From Bacteroidota bacterium (lineage in GTDB: Bacteria; Bacteroidota; Bacteroidia; 2-12-FULL-35-15), in assembly GCA_029237775.1 (NCBI GenBank), contig JAQZBR010000001.1, forward strand, positions 496,001 to 560,000: a stretch of 64,000 bases of DNA, written 5' to 3'. Below the pieces are notes generated by a model. It was not told the DNA's origin. It worked only from the letters and a program-made list of their open reading frames with translations, and did not search any database. The first letter of the stretch is position 1; each line of letters opens with the position of its first letter. Positions 1 through 8,871 of the stretch are shown here, piece after piece. The position numbers and the translations under genes were made by a program.

Positions 1-2
1 AG

Positions 3-251
3 ACTTCATCTGTCTTTACCAACGAACGGCTTCAATTAAAATCCGATATTCTCATCTTCTACATCGGTCGAATGGGATTCCATAAAATAGAGCGTATAGA
101 AGATTCTGTTAAGGCTGCAGTCAACCACTTCTGGAAGAATGATAACGTCCTGGTTAAAGAATTATTCTTCGAGATCATTAAAGGCCTTTCGGAGCAGGGT
201 CATATTGTTATTGAAAATGAAAAGACCTATATTCCTTTAAGACGAAACTAG
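3..251 (+). CDS. C-terminal fragment of an unknown protein
   Basis: An open frame runs in from the left edge and ends at a TAG at 249-251; 82 residues are visible. The segment is mixed charged and hydrophobic, with no motif, signal peptide or membrane segment that I recognise. It ends one base before the ATG of the HEAT-repeat gene, so the two genes are probably translationally coupled and share a transcript. The start and most of the protein lie outside the window, and I give no function. Confidence 0.6.
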   Translation, partial: TSSVFTNERLQLKSDILIFYIGRMGFHKIERIEDSVKAAVNHFWKNDNVLVKELFFEIIKGLSEQGHIVIENEKTYIPLRRN

Positions 252-252
252 A

Positions 253-1011
253 ATGGCTTTTTATGACCTGAGCAAAGAGGAAAGAGTTAAGCTGGTAGAT
301 AAGATCAGCGGGAACATTGCTTCGGAGATTCATTCTGCAAAGCATTCACAGATTCTCGTTTATTTTTCTGATGAAGACACGTATATCCGTAAGTCGGCTT
401 ACCTCGCCATTGGAAGACTATATAAAGCGAACGGGCACCTCCGGAGAAAAATCATTGATCTTTTAAATTTCCTTATGGATGAAGAGAACCCGAAGATTCG
501 CCAGACAGCTGTGAATGCAGCAGGTGAGATCGGGATGATCAATTTTCCTCTCATCAGAAATATAATGAACAAAGGCCTCTTTGATGAGCATCACATTGTT
601 CGCAACGCTGTGATAGGCTCGATCAAAAAAATGGGAGAAAAGAATCCCATTCCCACTCTTGCATTTGCAAAAGAGTACCTACACCATGATAATAAAGAAA
701 TTCGCAGGGAGATCTGCCATGGAATTGAACTGCGCGGCAGGACTCATCCGCAGGACATTTTACCAATGCTTAAAGAATTGCAATTCGATAAAACAGCAAG
801 GGTGAAAAATACGCTTGGACATGTGCTTGGACAAATAGCTTATAAAAAAGGCTGCCTTGAAACGGTTGTTGAAGATCTGAAAAACTGGGAGAATAAAGAG
901 ATAGTGAGCCTCGCATTAGCTGAGATCATTGATGTTCATGATCGCTATAAAGATTTCACTATTAAAACGCAGAAAGAAGCAATCGCCTATATTAACTCTC
1001 AGGGATTTTAA
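253..1011 (+). CDS. HEAT-repeat protein
   Basis: A 252-residue, all-helical protein without signal peptide or membrane segments, so probably cytoplasmic. From about residue 35 to 235 it shows repeated helix pairs of HEAT type, for example DEDTYIRKSAYLAIGRLY, DEENPKIRQTAVNAAGEIG and DEHHIVRNAVIGSIKKMG. The conserved Asp-x-x-x-x-[IV]-R turn is clear in each. Such solenoids bind proteins or nucleic acid; the DNA alkylation repair (AlkD-like) group uses the same fold, but I do not see enough to assign glycosylase activity. The start codon follows the upstream stop by one base, indicating coupling with the unknown upstream gene. The 3' end faces the polysaccharide deacetylase gene convergently with a two-base gap. 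Confidence 0.8.
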   Translation: MAFYDLSKEERVKLVDKISGNIASEIHSAKHSQILVYFSDEDTYIRKSAYLAIGRLYKANGHLRRKIIDLLNFLMDEENPKIRQTAVNAAGEIGMINFPLIRNIMNKGLFDEHHIVRNAVIGSIKKMGEKNPIPTLAFAKEYLHHDNKEIRREICHGIELRGRTHPQDILPMLKELQFDKTARVKNTLGHVLGQIAYKKGCLETVVEDLKNWENKEIVSLALAEIIDVHDRYKDFTIKTQKEAIAYINSQGF

Positions 1012-1013
1012 TC

Positions 1014-1649
1014 TTACAGTATTCCGAACTCGTACCCTTCCGCCAGAGCCAATTCAATAAAGCGCGGCAAAGCATACTCCATATTGCGTTTAGCCTTTAT
1101 GCTATCATGAAAAACCACGATAGAACCGTTTCTGATATTATCCATTACGTTGCTTAAACATTTTTCAGGAGGGGTGTCTTTATCAAAATCACCGCTAAGT
1201 ACATCCCACATTACAATTGTATAATCAGAACGAATCTTCAGCGACTGCGAGCGCTTCAGCTTTCCGTATGGAGGCCGGAACAATGGCTTGTCGCTATGCT
1301 TTCCAATTGCGATCGTCTCCATCATCGCGTTACATTTACGGATATCCTGCATGTACTGATAAGTATCCGTGTTCCATCCGTTTAAATGATGATAAGTATG
1401 ATTGCCCACGGAATGCCCTTCCATCACTATTCGTCTGAACAATTCTGGATGATGATGAATATTTGCACCTACACAAAAAAATGTCGCTTTGATCTTTTTT
1501 TCCTTGAGTAGATCAAGAACAAAAATGGTCGCTTCGGGAACCGGGCCATCATCAAGTGTCAGGTAAAGTGTCTTGCTAGGCTTATTCGAACGCCACATGG
1601 CCTTTGGGAAAAGGAGCTTGATAAGATATGAGGGCCGGACAAGATACAT
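1014..1649 (-). CDS. Polysaccharide deacetylase (NodB fold)
   Basis: A 211-residue carbohydrate esterase family 4 protein. The NodB motifs are all present: TLDDGP at residues 31-36 (the two Asp act as catalytic base and metal ligand), H-T-Y-H-H at 84-88 (metal-binding His), RPPYG at 125-129, and the late FHDS with His181. The family removes acetyl groups from N-acetylglucosamine-type polymers such as peptidoglycan or exopolysaccharide. The N-terminus has only a short hydrophobic stretch and no cleavable signal peptide, which is common in short Bacteroidota members and leaves the site of action uncertain. The gene lies downstream of the DUF2723 glycosyltransferase gene on the same strand, but a terminator separates them, so it is probably transcribed separately. 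Confidence 0.88.
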   Translation of the reverse strand: MYLVRPSYLIKLLFPKAMWRSNKPSKTLYLTLDDGPVPEATIFVLDLLKEKKIKATFFCVGANIHHHPELFRRIVMEGHSVGNHTYHHLNGWNTDTYQYMQDIRKCNAMMETIAIGKHSDKPLFRPPYGKLKRSQSLKIRSDYTIVMWDVLSGDFDKDTPPEKCLSNVMDNIRNGSIVVFHDSIKAKRNMEYALPRFIELALAEGYEFGIL

Positions 1650-1667
1650 ATGGATCTTAAATGTATT

Positions 1668-1702
1668 AAAAAAAATCGCCCCCTGTTTTAAGCAGAGGGC
1701 GA
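1668..1702 (-). terminator. Rho-independent terminator of the DUF2723 gene
   Basis: Read on the minus strand, a 10-bp stem TCGCCCTCTG / CAGGGGGCGA closes a seven-base loop and is followed by a run of T. It lies 18 bases after the DUF2723 stop codon. Confidence 0.75.
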
Positions 1703-1720
1703 ATTATTAACATGCGTAAA

Positions 1721-4700
1721 TTATCTTCTCTTGGAAAACACCGATTCCAGCTGATATTGCTGCATCATTTGATTATAGCGATCGCTGAAATCTTTGTTCA
1801 GTTCTTTCTGCTTGAACATATCAGTAATATAAACCAGACGTTCAAGAACTTCCTGTGAACGTTCCACATCACTTCCAAATGCTGCACGTTCCTTACCTTT
1901 AAATTTATAGTAGTAAGCAATGTTTTTAGAAGCATTATCAAACAGCTTTTTAGAGATCTCATTACCTTTCGCGAAAGCATCTGCCTGATAGTAACCTAAA
2001 GCGATGGAGAACATTGTTCCATCAAAAGGCACATTAAATTCAGGTGTGATCTCAACGCATTTATCAAGGACCTTCACCGCTTTATCCTTTTTTCCTTCCG
2101 CAGCTAGAGCTGAAGCAAGAGATCCCATACGCTGACGTATATTGAGCGCGCATGAACGAAGGAACACATCATCCAGATATACGCCCGGCTTATCCATTCC
2201 GCCCCACTGGAACTTTTTAGGGTCCATGATATTGTTAAACATAATGTCCGTTGCAATACGTGTTTCCTGCTGAGATTCCTGTTCGTTCTGCTTTACAGGA
2301 ACCAGACGGTAAGCAAGTCCTTCAAGTTGAAGGAATGGCGCCAGGTTCAGGTAAGAACTTGCAGGAGCTGTTGCAGCAAAATAGATCGGACGTTTCCAGT
2401 TATTATGTGCAAGAATATCCAGAATCATCAGATCATTTTTCTGAATATATGAGCCTGTTAAAGTCCACTCCAGATTCTTTAAAACCCTTCCTGCCAAAGC
2501 TTTCGAAACCGTTCCGTTATTCACAACGGTAGCACTGTCGACAGGAACACTTACGTTTTTGGTCGGGAAATAATTGTAGAATGTTCCGGAAGCCACTTCC
2601 AGTTTATCTTCACGCTTTTCGCTCTTTGAGAATTCGATCAGATCTTTTACAGGAATATAACCCTGAATCTTGCGGTCGTGAAATAAAACAGCCTCCCTTA
2701 CACCCTGATGATACTGATCCTTGGTGAACGTGATAGGCAGAGGGTCAGACTCGTAAGCCTTGTGAACCAGCTGATCGATACACCAGTCGGTATTGAGAAG
2801 TTCAAGACAAACCACACGCACATCTGTACGAATACCTTCCACTTCCTGCGCATACCAGAGCGGGAATGTATCATTATCGCCATTAGTGAAAAGAATAGCA
2901 TTCGGAGCACATGATTCAAGGTAATTTCTAGCAAAATCCCTTGCAATAGTGCGGTTTGAACGATCGTGATCATCCCATTCCTCTTTCGCCATATTACCCG
3001 GTACAAGGACAAGACACACAGCAGTAGATGCTACCGCAGCTGTAACTTCGCTGGCTTTTCTTCTGAGCATATCAAAGATCGCAAGCACGCCAAGCCCGAT
3101 CCAGATCGAATACGCGTAGAATGACCCTGCGTAAGCATAGTCTCGTTCACGCGGCTCGAATGGTTTTTGGTTCAGATAAATTACGATCGCAATTCCTGTC
3201 AGAAAGAATAAAAACCCAACAACTGTTGCATTCTTTTTATCCTTTTTGATCTGGTACCATAAACCCAATAAACCGAGAATGAATGGCAATGCGAAAAGAG
3301 AATTCTTTGCCTTGTTATTATCTGCCCCGTCAGGCAAGCCTGTTTGAGGGCCAAGGCGCCATTCATCAAAAGCTTTGATACCAGTTATCCAGTTACCGTC
3401 TGTAGCATTACCAAAACCCTGAATATCGTTCTGACGGCCTACGAAATTCCACAAGAAATAACGTGAATACATTTGTCCGACCTGATAATTAAAGAAAAAG
3501 CCAAGATTTTGTCCGAAAGTAGGTTTCGCAATTGAGATCTGTTCGCCTGTCTGTGGATCGGTAGCACTTACCTTCTGATATTTCGAAGGGTCGGTCCACT
3601 GCTTGTAACCTGATACGTGCTGCGACTGGCTGCTCCACATACGCGGGAAGATCGTACAGAATTTAGGATCATAATTCGCGATTGAATTCTTACGGTCGTC
3701 TATGATCACATATTTACCCGTTTTTTCATCCTGTCCGTATAGTGGATTTCCATCCAGATAAGGCTTTTGAGGATCGTTTGGTGCACAGAAATATTGTCCG
3801 TAGATAATTGGCCATGTACCATACTGTTCACGGTTTAGGTAAGATAACAGGTTTACAGCATTCTCAGGGTTATTTTCATCCATCGGAGGATTCGCTTGAG
3901 AGCGGATAACAAGCACCAGGAAAGAAGAATAACCGATCAGGATCACAGTGAAACAAAGAATTACCGTATTCAAAACAGGTTTAACATGTTTGGATGTATA
4001 CCGTAAACCCCAGATGATACCACCAATAAGCACGATTCCGTAAATAACGGTTCCGCTGTTAAATGGCAAACCAAGTCCGTTAACAGCAGTGATCTCAAAC
4101 CATGCGGCAAGCTTCACGATCATCGGGATCACTCCACCCTGGATCCCGCCAAGGATCACAACTGAAATAATCCCTGTAATGATGAAACCTTTGCGGGTAA
4201 CGTTCGGATATTTCTTAAAGTAATAGATATACACTACTGCCGGGATCACCAGTAAATTCAGCAAGTGGACACCCACGGCAAGACCAATAAGATATGCGAT
4301 GAGAATGATCCAGCGGTTAGCATGAGGATCCTCCGCTTCACGCTCCCAGCGAAGAATAGCCCAGAAAGAGATGGCGGTGAAAAAGCTGGACATTGCGTAA
4401 ACCTCACCTTCAACAGCAGAAAACCAGAAAGAATCACTGAAAGTATAAGCTAATCCGCCAACAGCCCCGGCACCAAGAACTGCATACATTTTACCTTTTG
4501 TAAATTCTCCTGCATTATCAACGATCTTCCTGCCGAGTGCGGTGATTGTCCAGAAAAGGAATAATATTGTGAAAGCGCTGCAGATGGCTGACATAGAGTT
4601 AACCATCATCCCGACTTTCGAGGTATCGCCAAAAGCAAAAAGACTAAAGAAACGTCCGATCAATAGAAACAAAGGCGCTCCCGGAGGATGTCCCACTTCC

Positions 4701-4846
4701 AGTTTATCAGCGCAGGCAATATATTCACCACAATCCCAAAAAGATGCAGTAGCTTCAATAGTGCTCAGATAAGTGAAAGATGCTATGAGAAAAATAAGCC
4801 AGCCTGTTATGTTGTTGAGACGTTGGTAATTGGCGGTACTATTCAT
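1721..4846 (-). CDS. DUF2723 membrane glycosyltransferase (TMEM260-like)
   Basis: A 1041-residue integral membrane protein. The N-terminal third contains many hydrophobic helices and the DUF2723 (GT117) hallmark regions, including a membrane-proximal acidic motif FWDCGEYIACA near residue 36 and VGHPPGAPLFLLIGR around 52-66. The family is related to protein O-mannosyltransferases, uses lipid-linked sugar donors, and in Bacteroidota is thought to glycosylate exported proteins or build surface glycans. After about residue 620 the protein becomes a soluble, presumably periplasmic domain, ending in TPR-like helices (about 900-1041). The length is normal for the phylum. The gene stands alone, with a strong terminator downstream and the tRNA-Gln promoter region behind it. 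Family assignment is firm; acceptor and sugar are unknown. Confidence 0.9.
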   Translation of the reverse strand: MNSTANYQRLNNITGWLIFLIASFTYLSTIEATASFWDCGEYIACADKLEVGHPPGAPLFLLIGRFFSLFAFGDTSKVGMMVNSMSAICSAFTILFLFWTITALGRKIVDNAGEFTKGKMYAVLGAGAVGGLAYTFSDSFWFSAVEGEVYAMSSFFTAISFWAILRWEREAEDPHANRWIILIAYLIGLAVGVHLLNLLVIPAVVYIYYFKKYPNVTRKGFIITGIISVVILGGIQGGVIPMIVKLAAWFEITAVNGLGLPFNSGTVIYGIVLIGGIIWGLRYTSKHVKPVLNTVILCFTVILIGYSSFLVLVIRSQANPPMDENNPENAVNLLSYLNREQYGTWPIIYGQYFCAPNDPQKPYLDGNPLYGQDEKTGKYVIIDDRKNSIANYDPKFCTIFPRMWSSQSQHVSGYKQWTDPSKYQKVSATDPQTGEQISIAKPTFGQNLGFFFNYQVGQMYSRYFLWNFVGRQNDIQGFGNATDGNWITGIKAFDEWRLGPQTGLPDGADNNKAKNSLFALPFILGLLGLWYQIKKDKKNATVVGFLFFLTGIAIVIYLNQKPFEPRERDYAYAGSFYAYSIWIGLGVLAIFDMLRRKASEVTAAVASTAVCLVLVPGNMAKEEWDDHDRSNRTIARDFARNYLESCAPNAILFTNGDNDTFPLWYAQEVEGIRTDVRVVCLELLNTDWCIDQLVHKAYESDPLPITFTKDQYHQGVREAVLFHDRKIQGYIPVKDLIEFSKSEKREDKLEVASGTFYNYFPTKNVSVPVDSATVVNNGTVSKALAGRVLKNLEWTLTGSYIQKNDLMILDILAHNNWKRPIYFAATAPASSYLNLAPFLQLEGLAYRLVPVKQNEQESQQETRIATDIMFNNIMDPKKFQWGGMDKPGVYLDDVFLRSCALNIRQRMGSLASALAAEGKKDKAVKVLDKCVEITPEFNVPFDGTMFSIALGYYQADAFAKGNEISKKLFDNASKNIAYYYKFKGKERAAFGSDVERSQEVLERLVYITDMFKQKELNKDFSDRYNQMMQQYQLESVFSKRR

Positions 4847-4943
4847 ATTCAGGAAATTAATTTTATGGTTTCTAGACGTTTGCGAAGTTAGAAAATTAAT
4901 CCAACCGTGAAGCGTTAAAAAATTACAACTTTTACTAAAAAAT

Positions 4944-4973
4944 TTTGTCTGTCCGGAATATTTATTATTTTTG
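4944..4973 (+). promoter_or_regulatory. Bacteroidota promoter of tRNA-Gln
   Basis: A -33 box TTTG at 4944-4947 and a -7 box TATTTTTG at 4966-4973 are separated by 18 bases, matching the phylum consensus TTTG-N19-TAnnTTTG closely. Transcription would start near 4980, about 34 bases before the tRNA. Confidence 0.75.
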
Positions 4974-5013
4974 CAGCCTTATTCACCGAAGCCCTAAAAG
5001 TAACGGTGTACGA

Positions 5014-5086
5014 TGTCCGATGGTGTAACTGGCAACACAACTGATTTTGGTTCAGTAGAGTCTAGGTTCGAGCCCTAGTCGGACAA
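5014..5086 (+). tRNA. tRNA-Gln (anticodon TTG)
   Basis: A 73-base cloverleaf. The acceptor strands TGTCCGA (5014-5020) and TCGGACA (5079-5085) pair fully, with discriminator A at 5086. The anticodon arm is ACTGA-TTTTGGT-TCAGT, placing TTG at positions 34-36. The T-arm is CTAGG-TTCGAGC-CCTAG. The CCA end is not encoded. It has a clear promoter upstream and its own terminator downstream, so it is a single-gene transcription unit. Confidence 0.95.
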
Positions 5087-5090
5087 CAAA

Positions 5091-5118
5091 AAGCTCTCAC
5101 GAAAGTGGGAGCTTTTTT
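5091..5118 (+). terminator. Terminator of tRNA-Gln
   Basis: The stem AAGCTCTCAC / GTGGGAGCTT closes a GAAA tetraloop and is followed by T residues, starting five bases after the tRNA. From here to 5215 I see nothing except a short GA-rich tract. Confidence 0.85.
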
Positions 5119-5215
5119 GTTTTATAAATGTTCGCGGGATTTATATGAGGTAGACACACAATCGAAAAAAGAGAGAGAGTTATTAAATGTTTCTCGAAAT
5201 GAATCATTCAATCAT

Positions 5216-5247
5216 AAAAAAACCCTGAAGATCTCTCCCAGGGTTTT
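5216..5247 (-). terminator. Terminator of the response-regulator pair
   Basis: On the minus strand, AAAAACCCTGG and its complement form a stem around an 11-base loop, with a T-rich tail. It lies about 56 bases after the stop of the 83-residue gene at 5304. Because both arms are flanked by A and T runs it could also work in the other direction. Confidence 0.65.
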
Positions 5248-5303
5248 TACCTTATTTATATAATGGGCCTGTTAAACAGTCCTCGTAGATTTAAAAATCG
5301 CTT

Positions 5304-5555
5304 CTAAGAATCAAGCAGTGAACTTATGTCCATATTTCTGGTGTAAATATCCAGACGCTTGTGATCCTCCAGCAACTTTATGTCCTCTATTTTATTATAT
5401 GCAACCGAGTAATACAACTCCACATACTCACCATCAAGTGCATAAAGCGAGATATCATAATTGTTAGTTGCTACAGCTGCTATCAGTTCGCCTCTGCTGC
5501 AAAGCAGATAGGCTTTTTCTTCGATAGGGAGCGTGTTATATTTTGGATTAATCAT
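5304..5555 (-). CDS. Small conserved-looking protein downstream of a response regulator
   Basis: An 83-residue soluble protein starting MINPKYNTLPIEEK. I do not recognise a family with a known function. It is acidic and mixed alpha/beta, with no signal peptide or membrane segment, and includes the segments EEKAYLLCSRGEL and ISLYALDGEYVELYY. I chose the ATG at 5555 over the one at 5576 because a strong Shine-Dalgarno-like GAGGAGG lies about ten bases before it, between the two ATGs. The gene follows a CheY-like regulator in the same operon; the regulator's stop codon lies just upstream of this start. The tight arrangement suggests it acts with that regulator, but this is inference. Confidence 0.65.
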   Translation of the reverse strand: MINPKYNTLPIEEKAYLLCSRGELIAAVATNNYDISLYALDGEYVELYYSVAYNKIEDIKLLEDHKRLDIYTRNMDISSLLDS

Positions 5556-5569
5556 TTTAAGGGCCCTCC

Positions 5570-6016
5570 TCAACATTTTAAATTCATCACATTCTCAGGC
5601 TGCTTAAGAAATGGTGTCATGAACTCCGGCTTACCTGATTCAAGGATCTGTCGGATAGTATGAACTGTTTCACCAAAAGCTATCGGCTTTCTCACAAACT
5701 GTTTCGCACCAAGAGCCATCACTTCAACCTTATCACAAGTGCTAAGAAACGAAGAGTAAATCACAACCGGAATCTCCCTGAAGCGGTTGGAATTTTTCAG
5801 CTCCTGAAGAAATTCAACTCCATTCATGCGTGGCATATTCAAATCCAGAAGGATGATATCAGGCGTAACCACATTTAGCTGCTCGATAGCATCTATTCCA
5901 TCCTTGGCTGCATAAAGCCTGATAGATTTATTTACCACCTTCAAGGCTTCATCAAAGAACTTTTGATCATCCAGATCATCATCCACTAACATGATCGACT
6001 TAATATACGTTTCCAT
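5570..6016 (-). CDS. CheY-like single-domain response regulator
   Basis: A 148-residue receiver domain with no output domain. The acidic pocket is VDDDLDD at about residues 11-17, the phospho-acceptor Asp is in LLDLNMP near residue 58, the switch residue is in VIYSS, and the conserved Lys is in RKP. Single-domain regulators of this kind act by protein-protein contact in phospho-relays. About 20 extra residues follow the receiver fold. No histidine kinase is adjacent; the nearest is at 8872, so the partner is unknown. It heads a two-gene unit with the 83-residue protein. Confidence 0.88.
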   Translation of the reverse strand: METYIKSIMLVDDDLDDQKFFDEALKVVNKSIRLYAAKDGIDAIEQLNVVTPDIILLDLNMPRMNGVEFLQELKNSNRFREIPVVIYSSFLSTCDKVEVMALGAKQFVRKPIAFGETVHTIRQILESGKPEFMTPFLKQPENVMNLKC

Positions 6017-6343
6017 AGCTTTTGTTTTTTTTATGAGCTAAAATTATACTTCAAATTTTCCCAATCCTTCATTTATTCGTTGAAAGCCGGTTTACGATAG
6101 CCAGACCTCCATTTTCCTGCAATTCAAGCCTGTATTAGCCTGAAGGACATTGTTTCAAATTTTAAAAGAGCGGTTTTAAGCATCGATAAAAACTTTGTGC
6201 CAGGAGAAAATCGCGGGCATTCCCTTTTACAAATCCCCGTAAAATCTTACATCTGTTATTCCACCTTAAAAAGGGGTCTGTCTAAGGTTTGAAACTGCAA
6301 TATGTTTGCTGCAGAATTATAAACGACAAAAATTACAAGCTAT
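6017..6343. other. Intergenic region between diverging genes
   Basis: This 327-base stretch separates the response regulator (minus strand) from the PKD protein (plus strand). Apart from one candidate -7 box near its right end I see no hairpin, RNA gene or repeat in it. Confidence 0.5.
6301..6308 (+). promoter_or_regulatory. Candidate -7 box of the PKD-domain gene
   Basis: TATGTTTG matches TAnnTTTG and would start a transcript roughly 30 bases before the ATG at 6344. No good TTTG lies at the expected -33 position. Confidence 0.4.
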
Positions 6344-7621
6344 ATGAATACAACTTATAAAAAGATCATCATCGGAATTCTCGCAAATGTGGCGGTATCC
6401 TTTAACTCCAGTGCCGTTTCTGACGCACTTAAGATCAAAGTGATCAATGGAAACACATCCGATGAAACTGTTGTCCGCTTTCTGCCAGGAGCTACATCAG
6501 GATTCGATGGCAATTACGATGCTTACAAACTCTTCAGTACAAGCGCGGTTGTGCCTGCCGCCTTTACCCGTCTCGATTCGGCAACCGCTCTTTCGGTGAA
6601 TGCAATGCCTTCCCTGAACTCCATAACCTCTATTGCGTTATATACGCACATTAAGGTTGCAGGAAATTATACCTTTCAGGCTATTGAGCTGGGGACTGGT
6701 TTTCCTGCCGGTGTAATTATTAAGCTGGAAGATACTCAAACCGGCATCTCTTATAATTTCAGACATGGACAGTCATTTTCTGTTTTTCTCCCGGTCAACA
6801 CCATCACTACCTCCAACAGATTTACCATTCATTTTACTCCTGTTTCACAAACCAATATCAGCAGCATTGCGGCAACCTGTAACGGTTTTGAAGATGGAAG
6901 CATCACAGCAACGAAAACAGGGAATACCGATTGGAGCTATGAATTAAAAGATGCAACATCACTCGTTGTTCGCGCAGATTCCGGAATCAACGAGACGGCT
7001 GTTATCACCGGCCTGGCTGCAGGAACATACATGTTATACACCCACGCGACAAGCACTTCAATCGACAGCGCAGCAGTTATAATAACAGAGCCCCTGCCTG
7101 TAGTTGCGGATTTTTCAAGTAGCAGTGACACTGTGCTCCTTTCGCAAGCAATCGTATATTTTTCCAATACAAGCAATCATTCGAGCTTCTACAACTGGGA
7201 TTTCGGGGACGGCACGTCCACAGTTGACAGCATTTCTCCTTATCACCAGTATTTCAACGAAGGATCTTACACGGTCTCCCTTTTAGCTGCCGATTCGGTT
7301 GGCTGCACCTCGCAAACCTCAAAAAACATTGTTGTGCTTGCAGATCCGGAGCTTGCAACCACTATAACTGAAAAGGAAATTTCGAGGTCACTTTTGATAA
7401 CCCAAACATCCGGTTTGATAGAAATGCGGATGTTTTCGGAAAACCCTTCAAATATTGCAATTGCAATTTACAATAATATGGGCCAGCTCCTTTACAATCT
7501 TGAAAGAGCTCATACCATCAGCCTGAGAGAATCTCTCCAGATAAATAATTCCGGAACATATATCATCAGCTCCATTATCAATGGAAAAAAAACAACTCAA
7601 AAACTGTCAGTCATTCTATAG
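6344..7621 (+). CDS. Secreted PKD-domain protein with T9SS-type sorting tail
   Basis: A 425-residue protein with an N-terminal signal peptide (about 1-25). A beta-rich region follows, with FLPGATSGFDGNYDAYKL, typical of T9SS surface proteins. One PKD domain lies at about 250-330, marked by YNWDFGDGTS and SYTVSLLAADSVGC. The last 70-80 residues (YNNMGQLLYNL, GTYIISSIINGKKTTQKLSVIL) look like a type A C-terminal sorting domain, which directs passage through the outer membrane and is then removed. The protein is therefore probably exported to the cell surface or medium. The substrate or ligand is unknown. The stop codon TAG lies one base before the ATG of the next small membrane protein. Confidence 0.8.
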   Translation: MNTTYKKIIIGILANVAVSFNSSAVSDALKIKVINGNTSDETVVRFLPGATSGFDGNYDAYKLFSTSAVVPAAFTRLDSATALSVNAMPSLNSITSIALYTHIKVAGNYTFQAIELGTGFPAGVIIKLEDTQTGISYNFRHGQSFSVFLPVNTITTSNRFTIHFTPVSQTNISSIAATCNGFEDGSITATKTGNTDWSYELKDATSLVVRADSGINETAVITGLAAGTYMLYTHATSTSIDSAAVIITEPLPVVADFSSSSDTVLLSQAIVYFSNTSNHSSFYNWDFGDGTSTVDSISPYHQYFNEGSYTVSLLAADSVGCTSQTSKNIVVLADPELATTITEKEISRSLLITQTSGLIEMRMFSENPSNIAIAIYNNMGQLLYNLERAHTISLRESLQINNSGTYIISSIINGKKTTQKLSVIL

Positions 7622-7622
7622 C

Positions 7623-7781
7623 ATGAAGAAAGTATCAACACTTGACCTGATTGCTCTTCTACTTTTTATGCTTTTGTTAACCTTAAGCATGTTTGCAGTA
7701 TTGGAAAAACACAACTCAACCTCTGAAAAAGTGAACAGATCGGAATCTTCAATTTACGAAGGAAATATATCGAACAATTAA
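7623..7781 (+). CDS. Small single-pass membrane protein
   Basis: A 52-residue ORF starting MKKVSTLDLIA one base after the stop of the PKD gene. It has a single strongly hydrophobic helix (about residues 8-28) and a short polar tail. The frame stays open further upstream, but only inside the PKD gene, so I use the ATG at 7623. No family is recognised. It sits between two exported proteins in one probable operon (PKD protein, this, then the gene at 7796). It may be a small membrane accessory, or spurious. Confidence 0.45.
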   Translation: MKKVSTLDLIALLLFMLLLTLSMFAVLEKHNSTSEKVNRSESSIYEGNISNN

Positions 7782-7795
7782 AAACATAACAATCT

Positions 7796-8341
7796 ATGAA
7801 AACTTTTATCAAAATATTTATTGTCCACTGTCTTATTACATCCGCTACTTTTGCGGGAAATTTTACAAAGAAAGAAAAAACAGACGCACAGTTTTGCCTT
7901 GAGATCTTTGGGATAGCCATGGAAAATGGCAAACCGGTCGATGGGGTTTCGGTGAAGCTCTATAAGGAGAATGAAGAGCTTGAATGGACAGAAGTTACGA
8001 GCGTGACCTATCATGAACACAGTTTCAATTTTAGACTTGAGGCTGATTCCTATTACACGATTGAAATAAGTAAGCCGGGTTATGTCGTGCGCTCAGTGGG
8101 TGTTTCTACAAAGATCCCTGCCTATGTGGCTCTTGAAACCAAATTTCGTTATGAATTTGAAGTTGAACTGTTTCGGACTCAAAAAGAACTTGATGAATAT
8201 TATGTTGATTTTCCTGTCGCGCTTATCAGATATGATGAAACCCGTGATGTGTTTATGAACAGTTCTTTTTATACAAAACACATTAAAACCATGATGAATC
8301 AGTTTCACACTGACAAAGGAAAACCTTACTCTAAGCAATAA
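7796..8341 (+). CDS. Exported protein with carboxypeptidase-regulatory-like fold
   Basis: A 181-residue protein with a signal peptide of about 20 residues ending near TFAGNF. Residues 30-110 resemble a carboxypeptidase regulatory-like or prealbumin-like beta-sandwich: MENGKPVDGVSVKLYKENEEL, then RLEADSYYTIEISKPGYVVRSV. In Bacteroidota this fold is common in periplasmic and outer-membrane proteins. The C-terminal half is polar with no recognisable domain. It is probably periplasmic, and possibly co-transcribed with the two preceding genes; a good terminator follows. Function is unknown. Confidence 0.7.
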   Translation: MKTFIKIFIVHCLITSATFAGNFTKKEKTDAQFCLEIFGIAMENGKPVDGVSVKLYKENEELEWTEVTSVTYHEHSFNFRLEADSYYTIEISKPGYVVRSVGVSTKIPAYVALETKFRYEFEVELFRTQKELDEYYVDFPVALIRYDETRDVFMNSSFYTKHIKTMMNQFHTDKGKPYSKQ

Positions 8342-8358
8342 GAAAACCTTCTTAAAGA

Positions 8359-8390
8359 AAACCGTCCGTATAAAAACGTGACGGTTTTTT
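8359..8390 (+). terminator. Terminator after the exported protein gene
   Basis: Stem AAACCGTC / GACGGTTT with a 13-base loop, followed by TTTTTT, 18 bases after the stop codon at 8341. Confidence 0.8.
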
Positions 8391-8447
8391 ATTTTTTGTA
8401 TTAGTGGAATAAGTAATTTAGACGCAGTAAATAAATCGATTCTCATA

Positions 8448-8867
8448 ATGAAAACAAAAGCTCCGAAGTGCAAATACAAAACTGTTATGCTTATTGACGA
8501 CAATGAGATTGACAATTTCATCAACGAAAAGCTAATAAAAGCTTATTTGTTTGCAGAGAATGTTTATGTGCATACAAGCACTAAAAGCGCTTTGGAATTT
8601 TTAAAAAACCTGGAAGTGACTCTGGCTACCCTACCGGATGACCTTATCCCTTCCCATATACTTCTTGATATAAATATGCCGATCCTTGATGGATTTCATT
8701 TTCTTGAAGAGTTTGAGAAATTCAGCGATAGACTCAAAGAGAAAATCAAGATCATTATGCTGACAACTTCCATGAATCCAATGGATATTGAAAAGAGTAA
8801 AACTTCCAAATATGTAGGAAAGTTCCTGCACAAGCCTCTTACAGAAGCAGATCTTATGGAGCTTTAA
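8448..8867 (+). CDS. CheY-like single-domain response regulator
   Basis: A 139-residue receiver-only protein. The acidic pair is in MLIDDNEIDNF (about 15-25), the phospho-acceptor Asp in LLDINMPILDG (about 74), the switch Thr in IMLTTS, and the Lys in LHKPL. It resembles the regulator at 10109 closely in layout, including the IDD-x-x-IDNF start and the inserted helix around residue 50, so the two look like paralogues. It converges on the histidine kinase gene at 8872 with a four-base gap. The natural reading is one kinase serving two flanking regulators, but the sequence does not prove this. Confidence 0.88.
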   Translation: MKTKAPKCKYKTVMLIDDNEIDNFINEKLIKAYLFAENVYVHTSTKSALEFLKNLEVTLATLPDDLIPSHILLDINMPILDGFHFLEEFEKFSDRLKEKIKIIMLTTSMNPMDIEKSKTSKYVGKFLHKPLTEADLMEL

Positions 8868-8871
8868 CCAA